This document shows, piece by piece, positions 8,885 through 17,967 of a stretch of 64,000 bases of DNA. The notes beneath the pieces were generated by a model. It saw nothing but the letters and a program-made list of their open reading frames with translations, made no database searches and had not been told where the DNA came from. Numbering within the stretch: the first letter of the stretch is position 1; each line of letters starts with the position of its first letter. Origin of the DNA: Methylomonas methanica MC09 (lineage in GTDB: Bacteria > Pseudomonadota > Gammaproteobacteria > Methylococcales > Methylomonadaceae). A program made the position numbers and the translations under genes. The stretch is taken from assembly GCF_000214665.1 (NCBI RefSeq), contig NC_015572.1, positions 3,968,001-4,032,000 of the forward strand, read 5' to 3'.

Positions 8885-9394
8885 ATGCGCAGATACCAAA
8901 AAAACATAGTTTCCCAATATTTTCTTGCCGGCGTCTTGACGCTTGCCGCGTTCGCGCTGCATTCGGAAGAACCCCGGGCCGATCAAGTGTCTACGACAAC
9001 CAAGCCGGAAAGGTCGTGCACGGATTATGTGCCGGCTTATTCGCATATCTATTTGTCGAAGGATCAAACCACATCGCTGGGAATCACGCTGAGCATTCGC
9101 AACGTGGATAGCACTAAAAAAATCAGCGTTTCCCGGGTCGAATATTACGATACCCACGGCGTGCTGACCGATGTGTTGGCGGATAAATCGTTTACCTTGG
9201 GCCCGATGGCCACGGTTTCCTACGTCATAGACCAACAGGACATGCGCGGCGGCGTAGGCGCCAATTTTATCGTGCGTTGGTCGGGAGACAAACAGATTCA
9301 CCCGCCCATCACCGAAGCCGTGATGGTGGGCAGTTCCGGCACCAAAGGCTACAGTTTTTCGTCGCGGGGGGAGAATATCGCTTGTGACGATTGA
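8885..9394 (+). CDS. DUF3124 family secreted protein
   Basis: 169 aa with an N-terminal signal (FLAGVLTLAAFALHS). The body matches the DUF3124 pattern: YVPAYSHIYLSKDQTTSLG, LSIRNVDS, VEYYDTHGVL, LGPMATVSYVIDQQD, GGVGANFIVRW and TEAVMVGSSGTKGYSF. The fold is likely an all-beta periplasmic domain. Function is unknown in the family. It stands alone, divergent from the TVP38 gene. Confidence 0.8.
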   Translation: MRRYQKNIVSQYFLAGVLTLAAFALHSEEPRADQVSTTTKPERSCTDYVPAYSHIYLSKDQTTSLGITLSIRNVDSTKKISVSRVEYYDTHGVLTDVLADKSFTLGPMATVSYVIDQQDMRGGVGANFIVRWSGDKQIHPPITEAVMVGSSGTKGYSFSSRGENIACDD

Positions 9395-9474
9395 GGCGCA
9401 TCCCTGATTATTCGAACCTTGGACGGCAAAACTATCTCTCTTGGCAAAACGGTGTAGTGCCTGCAATGAAGATA

Positions 9475-9553
9475 GTAGCTCCGATTAGCGCAGCGTAATC
9501 GGAGGCATGGGAATTAACATTCGTCCGATTACGTTTTACTAATCGGACCTACG
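9475..9553. repeat. REP/BIME-type double palindrome (GTAGCTCCGATTAG family)
   Basis: Two adjacent hairpins: CCGATTAGCG-CAGC-GTAATCGG, and GTCCGATTACG with CTAATCGGAC. A closely related unit in the same layout is at 24587-24670. This is the arrangement of paired REPs between genes. Confidence 0.7.
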
Positions 9554-9594
9554 AGATCTACGAGGTCTTTAATTTGCCCATATTGATTTCTTGG

Positions 9595-10251
9595 TTAGGC
9601 GAGTTGCTTTGCTTCATACTCATATATTTCTGATTCCGTTGGCAGCGCCACACCCGGAAAATTACTATGCCAAGCATCTTTAATAGCTGGCAAAAGTTTT
9701 TCCCTGCTATCTTCTCTAGTGGCTTTTAACAAAGAAACATCAAATTGCTTCCAAAATGCATAGTTACAGAAAACGCTCTTGTAGTTGATTACAACTGCCC
9801 CCCGAAAATCCATGAGGTTGCATTCGAACATTCCGATCATCAATTGTAGGTACTCTTCAGCATTGGCCGACAAGTTTCCAAGACCTAGGTTTGGTGATGA
9901 CCCTTTAAAACCTGTACCGAAATACGCGGAGATAATTTCGATGTGACCAACAATTTTCTGATTGAACTCAGACAATTCTTCAGAAGGTACCCACAACTCT
10001 TCATGTACTTTCCCACCCACAATTTCCCTATTAAATTTCTGCGCGTAGTCATTATCTATATTAAATCTTGTCACGTAGCCAGAGAACGTATCACTTTTGG
10101 TATTCCACTCCAATGCTATTTGCTTGGCATAGCCTGCATTTAAAACAGGATAGAATATTGGCTGATCTGGCAAACGCGGAGGAAACCCCTTTAGACCAGA
10201 CTCAACTATCAGTGCTAATTCATTATGGCCAACGGGACGATAAAGGATCAT
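9595..10251 (-). CDS. Uncharacterised protein of a family often labelled ADP-ribosylation/crystallin J1
   Basis: 218 aa, cytosolic, no signal peptide. It begins MILYRPVGHNELALIVESG and continues with FPPRLPDQPIFYPVLN, YVTRFNID and ELWVPSEELSEFNQKIVG. I recognise this pattern from a widespread bacterial family whose database label (ADP-ribosylation/crystallin J1) is not backed by activity data I can cite. The gene is bordered by a REP repeat, and its codons are more AT-rich than its neighbours, which hints at recent acquisition. No catalytic residues can be named with confidence. Confidence 0.6.
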   Translation of the reverse strand: MILYRPVGHNELALIVESGLKGFPPRLPDQPIFYPVLNAGYAKQIALEWNTKSDTFSGYVTRFNIDNDYAQKFNREIVGGKVHEELWVPSEELSEFNQKIVGHIEIISAYFGTGFKGSSPNLGLGNLSANAEEYLQLMIGMFECNLMDFRGAVVINYKSVFCNYAFWKQFDVSLLKATREDSREKLLPAIKDAWHSNFPGVALPTESEIYEYEAKQLA

Positions 10252-10345
10252 TGTTCGAGTTTTTCGCCTAGCAATGTAATAAAAAGTTTCCGCCTATAAT
10301 CCCACACAGTCAGATAACCCGTTTCTTTTTATCCTCACACCAAAA

Positions 10346-12850
10346 TCAAGGCCTCCTATGAAAATGCAAATGCATGGACTCGCCTACAGTCGCCAAAAAC
10401 CGTTGCCGGCCCGGCAGGCTATGATCCAGATGCCGGTAAACCAGCAATTTCAAACCGTCCTCTATGCCCATCCAGAACAAGCAATAACCCCAGATCAGGC
10501 CTATGCTTTGCCAGGAAATCGGTGTGACGAACCAGCCCTGGCTGGCGATCAGCATCGCGACGATTTGCGTGCCGAAAATGGCCAGTAAGAGTATCGGCGC
10601 GGGATGCGGCGAGGTCAAAAAACAATGTTTGGTGCGGGCGACGAACAATGTCAGGTGACCGGCGATGGCCAGTTTTAAAAAAATAATGGTGCGCAGTTCG
10701 TCCACCCCGATATGAAAATGGTTCTTGGCTACAATCAGCAGCAAAAAGGTTTCGAACACGCCGACCACGCCCAACACGGTGGCGACGGTCAGCACCCGGC
10801 GCATTTCCCAATGCACGGGTTTCGCAGGCAGATGGGTATTGTCCTTGGCAATGGTCAGGATAGGGATATCGTTCAGTAGCGCCAGCAGGATGATCATCAC
10901 GGCGGTGATGGGATAGCTGTTGTACACCAGAATGGCGGTGACCATGAACAACATGACACGGATGGTTTCGGTAATCCGGTAAATGGCATAGGCATTCATC
11001 CGCTCGAAAATGCGCCGGGCTTCCTCGATGGCGGTAATGATGACGCTCAGGCCCGGCGCCGTCAGCACCAGATCGGCGGCGGCGCGGGCTGCGTCGGTGG
11101 CGCCGGTGACGGCGATGCCGACATCGGCCTGTTTTAAGGCCGGCGCATCGTTGACGCCGTCGCCGGTCATGCCGACCAAATGGCCGTCCGCTTGCAGCTG
11201 TTTTACCAGCTGGTATTTATGTTCCGGAAACACCTGCGCATAACCGTCAGCCTGTTCCAGGATTAAGTGTTTGTCCGAGCCACTGCCGGCAAGCTGGTCC
11301 GCCAAAACGATGTGCTGCCCCAAACCCAGTTCGCCGCAGATTTGCTTGGCGATGGCGATATTATCGCCGGTCACCATTTTGACCTGCACGCCATGCTGTT
11401 GGGCTTCCAGCAAGGTTTGCTTGGCATCTTCGCGCGGCGGATCGTATAAAGACAGCAGGCCCAGCAACCGCCACCGGCCTGCCGCGTCGGTGCGCGCCAC
11501 ACCCAGCGCCCGAAAACCGGCGGCGGCAAAGCGGTCGACCGTCTGTTCCAGCTGTTCGCAGGTCTTGGCATCGGCTTGGCACAAAGCCTGAATCACCTGC
11601 GGCGCGCCTTTGCTGACTTTAAACGGCCCCTGCGTCGCATGGCTGATGCTGGCCTCGCTGCGTTTTTGTACCGGATCGAACGGCACGAAAGCGTTTTTTT
11701 GATACGCGGACAAGGCGCTGCTATCGCTTAAACCTTGCAGGATAGCCGTATCGATGGCGTCCGGGCTGTCGGTTTCCGATGCCAAGGCGGCGGACAAAAT
11801 GACTGCGTCCGTGTCGGCACCGTTAAATGTCGCCACCTCGCCCAGGGTCAGTTTATTTTGGGTCAAGGTGCCGGTTTTGTCGGAACACAAAATATCCATG
11901 CCGGCGAGTTCTTCGATGGCTTCCAAGCGTGAGACGATGGCTTTCAGTTTGGCCAGCGTGGTGGCGCCGACCGCCATGGTTACCGACAGCACCGCCGGCA
12001 TGGCCACCGGGATGGAGGCTACCGTCAGAATCAAGGCAAACTGGATCAGCTCCATCAACGGCAAGTGCCGCTCCAAACCGACCAGAATCAATACCGCCAC
12101 CAAGGCCAGACTCGTGAAGATCAGGTAGTCGCCGATAGTCAGCACGGCTTTTTGAAAATGCGATACCGGTTGCGCGGCACCGACCAGCTTGGCGGTTTTA
12201 CCGAAATAGGTGGCGGTACCGGTAGCCACCACGACCCCGTCCATTTCGCCTTGCTTGGCCACGGAACCCGAGAAGACCAGCTCGTCGATTTTCTTATCCA
12301 CCGGCAGCGATTCGCCGGTCAAGGCGGACTGATCAATACTGAGATAGTCGCCGGACGTCAGAAAAATATCCGCCGGTACGATGTCGCCCAGGCGGATATT
12401 GACGCTATCGCCCGGCACCAAATGCTGGGCATCGATTTCTGTCCACACGCCGTCCCGGCGCACCCGCGATTTGACGGCCAGTTGCTTTTTCAATTGTTCA
12501 ATAGCGTTGTCGGCTTGGTATTCCTGCCAAAAGCCGACCACGGCATTGAATACCAGCAACACCAGAATAATCACCAGATCGTCTATATTGTGCACTGCGG
12601 CCGACAGGATGGCGGCGGCTTCTATCATCCAGGCGATCGGCCCCCAAAAGAACGATAAGAATTTCAGCAGCGGGTGCTTGCGAGGCGCTTTGATGGTGTT
12701 CAGCCCATACCATTGCAATCTAGCAGCGGCATCGTCGCTGTTTAAGCCCTGCGCCGACACTTGAAAATGGCGAAGCACATCGCCGTGGGACAGCGATGTT
12801 AAAGCGTTTCTATCGAGCGGATCTGGGTAACTGTTGCCATTAGTGTTCAT
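10346..12850 (-). CDS. P-type ATPase, plasma-membrane H+-ATPase type (P3A)
   Basis: 834 aa. All P-type motifs are visible: actuator TGES (ALTGESLPVDKK), phosphorylation DKTGTLT near residue 325, nucleotide-binding KGAPQV, and hinge GDGVNDAPALKQADVGIAV. About ten membrane helices are predicted. There is no N-terminal CxxC or His-rich metal domain, and the LTVASIPVAMPAVLSVTMAVG helix 4 is that of H+-exporting P3A pumps (Pma1, and archaeal and bacterial homologues). It would export protons at the expense of ATP, which suits pH homeostasis next to the ClC exchanger, SulP and YfdX genes. Transcribed alone. Confidence 0.93.
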   Translation of the reverse strand: MNTNGNSYPDPLDRNALTSLSHGDVLRHFQVSAQGLNSDDAAARLQWYGLNTIKAPRKHPLLKFLSFFWGPIAWMIEAAAILSAAVHNIDDLVIILVLLVFNAVVGFWQEYQADNAIEQLKKQLAVKSRVRRDGVWTEIDAQHLVPGDSVNIRLGDIVPADIFLTSGDYLSIDQSALTGESLPVDKKIDELVFSGSVAKQGEMDGVVVATGTATYFGKTAKLVGAAQPVSHFQKAVLTIGDYLIFTSLALVAVLILVGLERHLPLMELIQFALILTVASIPVAMPAVLSVTMAVGATTLAKLKAIVSRLEAIEELAGMDILCSDKTGTLTQNKLTLGEVATFNGADTDAVILSAALASETDSPDAIDTAILQGLSDSSALSAYQKNAFVPFDPVQKRSEASISHATQGPFKVSKGAPQVIQALCQADAKTCEQLEQTVDRFAAAGFRALGVARTDAAGRWRLLGLLSLYDPPREDAKQTLLEAQQHGVQVKMVTGDNIAIAKQICGELGLGQHIVLADQLAGSGSDKHLILEQADGYAQVFPEHKYQLVKQLQADGHLVGMTGDGVNDAPALKQADVGIAVTGATDAARAAADLVLTAPGLSVIITAIEEARRIFERMNAYAIYRITETIRVMLFMVTAILVYNSYPITAVMIILLALLNDIPILTIAKDNTHLPAKPVHWEMRRVLTVATVLGVVGVFETFLLLIVAKNHFHIGVDELRTIIFLKLAIAGHLTLFVARTKHCFLTSPHPAPILLLAIFGTQIVAMLIASQGWFVTPISWQSIGLIWGYCLFWMGIEDGLKLLVYRHLDHSLPGRQRFLATVGESMHLHFHRRP

Positions 12851-13043
12851 CGTCGCGTCCCTCGTCTAATCGCGTGACGTTTCCGCAGCGCTCGGCGCCG
12901 CTCTTATCAACCGAATCGAAAAAAACCGGCCCAAAAACCTTATTTTGATTTTCCGGCCGGCAGAAACGGCTTTCGCCGCATTGTGACACCACCTATTAGG
13001 AGAAAACACCCGGACACTAGGTGAAAATGCCCGGGCGTGGGTG

Positions 13044-14000
13044 CTACAAATGTTTTTTGATACTGTCTTCCAAATGCGCTATACGTTGTTTGACTTTATC
13101 CCAAACGGCCGCCGAACGCTCGGAACGAATCACGTCGTCAATGCCGTCTATGCTGTCGTATAAATCTGCGTAATCGTCATCGGTGCCGTAGCCGAGCAGT
13201 TGCGAGAGTTTCAGCTTATCCTTGGCCGCATCGGTCAACTCCATAATGTCGTGTCTGGCATCGGCTTTACTCAAATCCGCCTTATGTTCCAATTCCGCTG
13301 CCGCCGTCAGCAAGGTTTCGGCCTGCAATACCGGCAAAGCGTAAACTTCAGTGGTTTTCACCAGCGAACCCAGCACGTCGGCCAATACCACTTTGGCTTG
13401 ATCCGCCTTCTGGTCGTCGATTTCCACGATGGCTTCCTTGATCGCGGGCGGAAACGTGCCCAGCGGGATGCTGACCGTGGTCAAGCGGATTTCGCTGACC
13501 AGATTATCCAGAATCCGCCGGGCGTCCTGTACCCTACTGTCGCCCAATAAATCGTCCGCTCTGCCTACCAATTTTTTGACTTGGTCGACACTGTCGTCCA
13601 GATCGTAAATCCGCGCCGACACGTCCGCCGGAATCAACGCCAGTCCGGGGCGTTTGGTCAGTAATATATCGAGTTTGCCCAATACATCCTGCAACTGCGA
13701 GCGGGCTTTGGCCGAATCGCCACTCTCCAACATCAAAAGTGCGTTATGGGTGCCGATAATCGCCTCGCTGGCTTCGTCGACGATTTGCTGTTTTTTATCA
13801 TCCATCAGTTTCTGCTTTTCCTGATCCGACAGTTCGCCGGGAACGGTAACCGGGTGGTCGAACGTCGCGGCTATATGATGAATCACATGCCGTGGTGCCG
13901 TATGCGTCTGCGCCGCCTGGACAACAGGTACCGCCGCTCCGGCCAGGAATGCCGCTACCAATACGGCTATCGGTTTTTTGGGATAGATGGTGTTTTTCAT
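13044..14000 (-). CDS. yfdX: YfdX family periplasmic protein
   Basis: 318 aa with a signal peptide (IAVLVAAFLAGAAVPVVQA). The mature region is almost entirely helical and carries the YfdX domain: IVDEASEAIIGTHNALLML, then LDILLTKRPGLALIPADVSA, VSEIRLTTVSIPLGTFPPAI and VYALPVLQAETLL. It is longer than typical family members because of an added C-terminal acidic helix (DDDYADLYDSIDGIDDV). It is probably a periplasmic stress protein. A strong sigma-54 promoter match ends about 70 bp upstream of the start, and a GGAGGTTCCC-type ribosome site precedes the ATG. Confidence 0.85.
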   Translation of the reverse strand: MKNTIYPKKPIAVLVAAFLAGAAVPVVQAAQTHTAPRHVIHHIAATFDHPVTVPGELSDQEKQKLMDDKKQQIVDEASEAIIGTHNALLMLESGDSAKARSQLQDVLGKLDILLTKRPGLALIPADVSARIYDLDDSVDQVKKLVGRADDLLGDSRVQDARRILDNLVSEIRLTTVSIPLGTFPPAIKEAIVEIDDQKADQAKVVLADVLGSLVKTTEVYALPVLQAETLLTAAAELEHKADLSKADARHDIMELTDAAKDKLKLSQLLGYGTDDDYADLYDSIDGIDDVIRSERSAAVWDKVKQRIAHLEDSIKKHL

Positions 14001-14070
14001 GGGAACCTCCGGGGTTGCTTGGCAGGCTTTTGTGCTTGCTCAATAAGAAACAATTCGTTTGCTTGTACTA

Positions 14071-14088
14071 AAGCAATAGCTGTTCCAA
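14071..14088 (-). promoter_or_regulatory. Sigma-54 (-24/-12) promoter upstream of yfdX
   Basis: On the minus strand TTGGAACAGCTATTGCTT carries GG at -24, exactly 10 bp, then GC at -12 within TTGC. It matches TTGGCACGNNNNTTGCW at all core positions. The start site would fall near 14060, giving a 5' leader of about 60 nt before the ATG at 14000. Confidence 0.7.
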
Positions 14089-14387
14089 CTTGGAGATGCG
14101 TAGATGAAAATCCTTGCAGGGCCTTGATACATCTGGCCTGAGAGAGAGTGGAGGCAGTGAATACACCTAACGAACGCAATGCAATCGCGGGTTGCCGTAC
14201 CTCTTGGCTGCGGGATTGGTTAATATTCCCCGATCAGCTGGTTGATAAACCCCATGCCGGTTTGGGCAAAAGGCAGTGGCTAATATTCCCCAAATGAGTC
14301 GCTCTGGGGGCGGACGCTTTAAGCGTTTCAGTTGCGCAAAGATACACGCCCTGCGCGGCTTAAAGCGCAGCTTCTCCGCCCCGAAAA

Positions 14388-14957
14388 TCAGTCTTCGTCG
14401 TCCTTGGGAAGGATGGCACCCACCGATTTGGCCAGGTAACGGTACAAAGACAGCAGGGCAACCGCCGAGGCAATCAACACGGCGACATAATGTTCCATAT
14501 AGGCCACCATAATCAGACAGAACCCCAAAAACATGCCCAATAATCGAAACAGCCAACCGGTGCTAATACCGCTTAGATACGTACCCAACGCCAGCACCAG
14601 CAGTAAAATTAAACCGGTGGTCTGATTATCCAGGCTGCCGATTTCGCGCAAAATAAAAGTCAAATAAAATGCGGCCGCCACACCCAACCAATGCTGAACC
14701 TGCACCAGTAAAACTTCTTTGCGCGACACGCTGGCGTGTTTGATGGCCTGCCATTCCAAATACAGACAAGCGCCGAAAAATACCGGCACCATGCCCACCC
14801 AATACCAATGGGCGGCATATTCAAAGGCATCGGCAATACCAACCCCCAAAATCGATAAAAAAATTAATGCGGTAAATATATAAATATCGTGCCGTACCGA
14901 TACCAATCCTCTGCCGGCGCTTCGTTTGGTTTGTAGCCATAGTTCTTGCGTATTCAT
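14388..14957 (-). CDS. Small polytopic membrane protein, unknown
   Basis: 189 aa from the ATG at 14957, chosen for its GGGAGAACGGT ribosome site. About five or six transmembrane helices (YIFTALIFLSILGVGIADA, WVGMVPVFFGACLYLEW, WLGVAAAFYLTFILREIG, TGLILLLVLALGTYL, LLGMFLGFCLIMVAYM, VAVLIASAVALLSLY) and an acidic C-terminus (ILPKDDED). I do not recognise the family. A sigma-54-type promoter sits about 80 bp upstream, linking it to the yfdX and 17.5-kb peptide genes. Confidence 0.7.
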   Translation of the reverse strand: MNTQELWLQTKRSAGRGLVSVRHDIYIFTALIFLSILGVGIADAFEYAAHWYWVGMVPVFFGACLYLEWQAIKHASVSRKEVLLVQVQHWLGVAAAFYLTFILREIGSLDNQTTGLILLLVLALGTYLSGISTGWLFRLLGMFLGFCLIMVAYMEHYVAVLIASAVALLSLYRYLAKSVGAILPKDDED

Positions 14958-15037
14958 ACCGTTCTCCCACTGATTAAGATAATTGTTATAGGCCAAAAGG
15001 AATACCCTATCCGATTCCGGCCGTCATAAAATCGCTA

Positions 15038-15055
15038 AAGCCAAAATCATGCCAC
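15038..15055 (-). promoter_or_regulatory. Sigma-54 (-24/-12) promoter upstream of the 14.4-kb membrane protein gene
   Basis: On the minus strand TGGCATGATTTTGGCTTTA has GG (15052-15053), 10 bp, then GC (15040-15041). It is nearly the same as the site at 17771-17790. The -12 element reads TGGC instead of TTGC. Predicted start near 15029, leader about 72 nt. Confidence 0.55.
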
Positions 15056-15282
15056 GCTTCCCGAAATTTCCGTAACGAACGACAAATTGATATAAGGATA
15101 AAGACAGCGATCCGTGTCGGCCCTGCCAAAATCTATCGCACGGGCCCGAACATTACAACCGCGCTGCTCTTGGGGTATGGTCGGAAATAACGTCGCGGCA
15201 TTCGGATTAGGCCGAATCGTTCGTAGGAAATCGTCTAAAACCCTTTCGACCGAGGCAACCTTAGAAAGCGTCCATCGCCGCT

Positions 15283-16614
15283 TCAGGCTTTTGGATTGTT
15301 GGCCAAATTCATGCGCGACAAGGCGTCGTATATCGGCGGACTGCCCAGCCAATCGGCAATAAACAACGCCGAAAAACAAGCGATCAGCAAGGGCAGTATC
15401 AATGCATAATTAGCCGTCATTTCGATAATCAGAATAATGCCGGTTAACGGCGCCTTGACCACGGCGCTAAAAAACGCCGCCATGCCAACCACGGCAAATA
15501 ATTTAGCATCGACATGCAGCGCCGGGAAAACAGCATGTGCGGCTTCACCCAAGCCCCAACCCAACAGCGCGCCTATCACCAAGATGGGCATAAAAAAACC
15601 GCCGGCGGCACCCGAACTGGCACTGCCGATGGTCAGCACGAAGCGAATCAGAAAAAACAACGCAATGGTCTGCAAGGAAAAGGTTTCGCCGCCTTGCAAT
15701 ACCCGATTGACGAAGTTCTGTCCGCCGCCCAACAATTCCGGATTAACCCAGCCCGTCAGCGTAATGGCGCCCGCCAGAAAACCCCAAAAAACCATCTTCG
15801 GCCCCAAGGCCAATCGCGGCAGGCGCTGTCCCCACAGCAAGGCACGGGTAAACAAGTTTCCCAACAAGGAGGACAAGATGCCGACCGGCACAAACGCGAT
15901 CAGCAAATTCAACGGCGGCGCGCCGGAGACCACCACATGAAACTCCGGATGCTGGCCGAGCATCAAGCGGCACAGCATGTCGGCTGCCAGACAGGCAATC
16001 GCCGCAGCGAAAAATTCCAGCGACGCGCATTGGCGTTCCAGTTCCTCCAACACGAATACCAACCCCGACAGCGGCGCGTTGAAGGCGGCGGCCAGGCCTG
16101 CACCGCCGCCCGCCGCCACCAGAATGGAACGATCGGCGCTTTTCCAATGCGACAAGCGGTCGGCGAAGGCCTGGCCGATCGCGCTGCCCATATGCACGCT
16201 GGGGCCTTCCCGTCCCAGCACCAGCCCGCCGGTACTGCCGATCAAGGTGCTGATAAATTTAACCGGTAACACCCGCCAATAACGAAACGACCCCTGCCCT
16301 TGCAAGATCGCCTTCAGATGCGGAATGCCGCTGCCAGCGGCCTCGGGCGCAAGCCAGCGCACGACTTCCGCCGAAATCACCACCGCACTGAACACAAGCA
16401 ACGACAACGCAACGATGCCCCACAAGGCACCGGCATGAGCCAGACCGATCAAATGATTGCGCAAGGCCTCGCCGGCATCGATGCAAAGATGAAAACCTAC
16501 CGATAAACCACCGGTCAGCATGCCGATCAAAACTGCCGGCAGCATCAGCCGATGACGCTGTTGTTCCTTGAAAGTCGCCGATTTTGGGGCTGGGAACGCC
16601 CGCTTCAGTGCCAT
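15283..16614 (-). CDS. clcA: ClC family chloride channel / H+-Cl- exchanger
   Basis: 443 aa, about ten hydrophobic helices. The ClC selectivity motifs are present in order: GSGIPHLK near residue 97, GREGPSVH near 135 with the gating Glu, and GGFFMPIL near 337. The EELERQ segment retains the internal proton-pathway Glu region of the exchangers. There is no CBS domain after the membrane part, as in E. coli ClcA. It likely swaps Cl- for H+ during acid stress, complementing the nearby proton pump. The gene ends within an otherwise empty region and starts 78 bp after the mlaC stop, so the two may be co-transcribed. Confidence 0.9.
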   Translation of the reverse strand: MALKRAFPAPKSATFKEQQRHRLMLPAVLIGMLTGGLSVGFHLCIDAGEALRNHLIGLAHAGALWGIVALSLLVFSAVVISAEVVRWLAPEAAGSGIPHLKAILQGQGSFRYWRVLPVKFISTLIGSTGGLVLGREGPSVHMGSAIGQAFADRLSHWKSADRSILVAAGGGAGLAAAFNAPLSGLVFVLEELERQCASLEFFAAAIACLAADMLCRLMLGQHPEFHVVVSGAPPLNLLIAFVPVGILSSLLGNLFTRALLWGQRLPRLALGPKMVFWGFLAGAITLTGWVNPELLGGGQNFVNRVLQGGETFSLQTIALFFLIRFVLTIGSASSGAAGGFFMPILVIGALLGWGLGEAAHAVFPALHVDAKLFAVVGMAAFFSAVVKAPLTGIILIIEMTANYALILPLLIACFSALFIADWLGSPPIYDALSRMNLANNPKA

Positions 16615-16692
16615 GATTTACTTTAATCCTGGATAGGCAGCAGGGCCTAAGCCCGGCTGTTTCGAAAGTGCTGTTCGGGCCGGCCGACAAAG

Positions 16693-17334
16693 CTACCGAT
16701 CGTTGGCATCCGCCTCTCGGTTGCGTTGATTCAATTGGTCTATCACTTTGTCCAGCGAACCGCCTGCATTTGAGATATCGTCTTGAAAAGAACTACGGTA
16801 GGTGGTCACCAAACTGACCCCGTCTATCAAAATATCATAGACCTTCCAGACGCCTCGTTCGGACAGCATGCGGTAATCGACCGCCACCGGTTTGCCCTCG
16901 GCCTGTATCACTTGGGTTTTAACGTATGCCTTACGGCCGTCGCCATCTTGATGAAACGGTAAAAACTTAAGCGTCCAGTTATTGAACTCCACAAAACCTC
17001 TGGAATACACCCGAAGCAACAAGGTTTTGAAGGCCTGTTTGAACCTGTTCCGTTCGTCGACTGTGGCTGTTTTCCAATATTTACCCAGCACCAGCACCGA
17101 GACCAAGTTGAAATCGGTGTGCGGCTCGATAACCGACGATACATAGTCGGTCACCTGCTTGAAGTCCTGCGTGAATGTTCGGTCCTGCAAGCGGGCCTGA
17201 ATTTTATTGGATACGTCCGCGATAATGGTTTGCGGATCTTCAACGGGCGCTACCGCCGTATCGCCGGCCCAGCCCGGGCTGCCGGACATCAGGAATGTCC
17301 AGGCCATCATTATGCCGAATAGTTTCGTAGTCAT
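16693..17334 (-). CDS. MlaC/Ttg2D family periplasmic phospholipid-binding protein (orphan)
   Basis: 213 aa with a signal peptide (LFGIMMAWTFLMSGSPGWA). The MlaC fold is visible in the order FTQDFKQVTDYV, WKTATVDERNRFKQAFKTLL, RVYSRGFVEFNNWTLKF, and YRMLSERGVWKVYDILIDGVSLV with NYRSSF-like ending TYRSSFQDDI. MlaC ferries phospholipids between the outer-membrane MlaA complex and the MlaFEDB ABC transporter. None of those partners is adjacent, so this copy is an orphan or paralogue, as is common near hopanoid or stress genes. A 12-bp palindrome lies just before the start. Confidence 0.87.
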   Translation of the reverse strand: MTTKLFGIMMAWTFLMSGSPGWAGDTAVAPVEDPQTIIADVSNKIQARLQDRTFTQDFKQVTDYVSSVIEPHTDFNLVSVLVLGKYWKTATVDERNRFKQAFKTLLLRVYSRGFVEFNNWTLKFLPFHQDGDGRKAYVKTQVIQAEGKPVAVDYRMLSERGVWKVYDILIDGVSLVTTYRSSFQDDISNAGGSLDKVIDQLNQRNREADANDR

Positions 17335-17358
17335 AACCGCACAACACCTTCTAATGAC

Positions 17359-17388
17359 TTGTGCAGATCAATCCGCTGATCTGCACAA
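17359..17388. promoter_or_regulatory. Perfect 12-bp inverted repeat upstream of the mlaC-like gene
   Basis: TTGTGCAGATCA and TGATCTGCACAA are exact inverted copies around ATCCGC, 25 bp before the mlaC start codon. It could be an operator for a dimeric regulator, a 5'-leader hairpin, or the terminator of the upstream small gene. No T tract follows on the minus strand. Confidence 0.5.
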
Positions 17389-17513
17389 CGCTTAAGTGCA
17401 CAAGCAGAAAGTATAGTTGTCGCACATCGGATTTCGGTGTTTTTCTTCTCCCTCCCCTATCCATCAAGTGATTGAATTAAGGCACCGAGATTCGGCATGC
17501 AATATACGTCTCT

Positions 17514-17699
17514 CTACTCCTCTTGTTCCTTTTGTTCTTTAATAAGATTTGTTTCAATAAGATCGCCGTCTAGGTTGACTTCCACAGGCGCCATTCTGGA
17601 AGTTTGTTTCGATTCCGCATACGCATCGATTGAAAACGGCAAAGCGGAAATTAGCACCAAGGCAGTATATTTGGCAATGTTATGAATGTAGTTTCTCAT
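17514..17699 (-). CDS. Small secreted peptide, unknown
   Basis: 61 aa from the ATG at 17699 (ribosome site AGGAG, 8 bp upstream; the longer start at 17732 has none). A signal peptide, AKYTALVLISALPFSIDAYA, leaves a mature acidic peptide of about 36 residues ending KEQKEQEE. No family recognised. It is preceded by one of the best sigma-54 promoter matches in the window, so it is likely a regulated envelope peptide. Confidence 0.6.
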   Translation of the reverse strand: MRNYIHNIAKYTALVLISALPFSIDAYAESKQTSRMAPVEVNLDGDLIETNLIKEQKEQEE

Positions 17700-17770
17700 C
17701 GTTTTACTCCTTAAGTAATTCACGAAGAACAAGTCATTCCCGGCCTGTTTGACCTATGACTCGACATCCT

Positions 17771-17790
17771 TAAAGCGATTATCATGCCAA
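17771..17790 (-). promoter_or_regulatory. Sigma-54 (-24/-12) promoter upstream of the 61-aa secreted peptide
   Basis: TTGGCATGATAATCGCTTTA on the minus strand: GG at 17787-17788, 10 bp, GC at 17775-17776. It differs from consensus at the T of CATG and the C of TCGC. Predicted start near 17763, leader about 64 nt. Confidence 0.65.
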
Positions 17791-17967
17791 CGACACGAAA
17801 CCCGCGGCAAACAAGGGCTGGCGGATGGAGTTCGATAACCGCCCCGGTATTCTTCATCACTGAGTGTTGAAAATAACCACCAATACCCGGAATTTAAACC
17901 AATTCCGCGTGCCGCCCCAAAGCTATCGAGGTACTAGGCCGAAAAACGACGGTATTGACCGTCCGAT

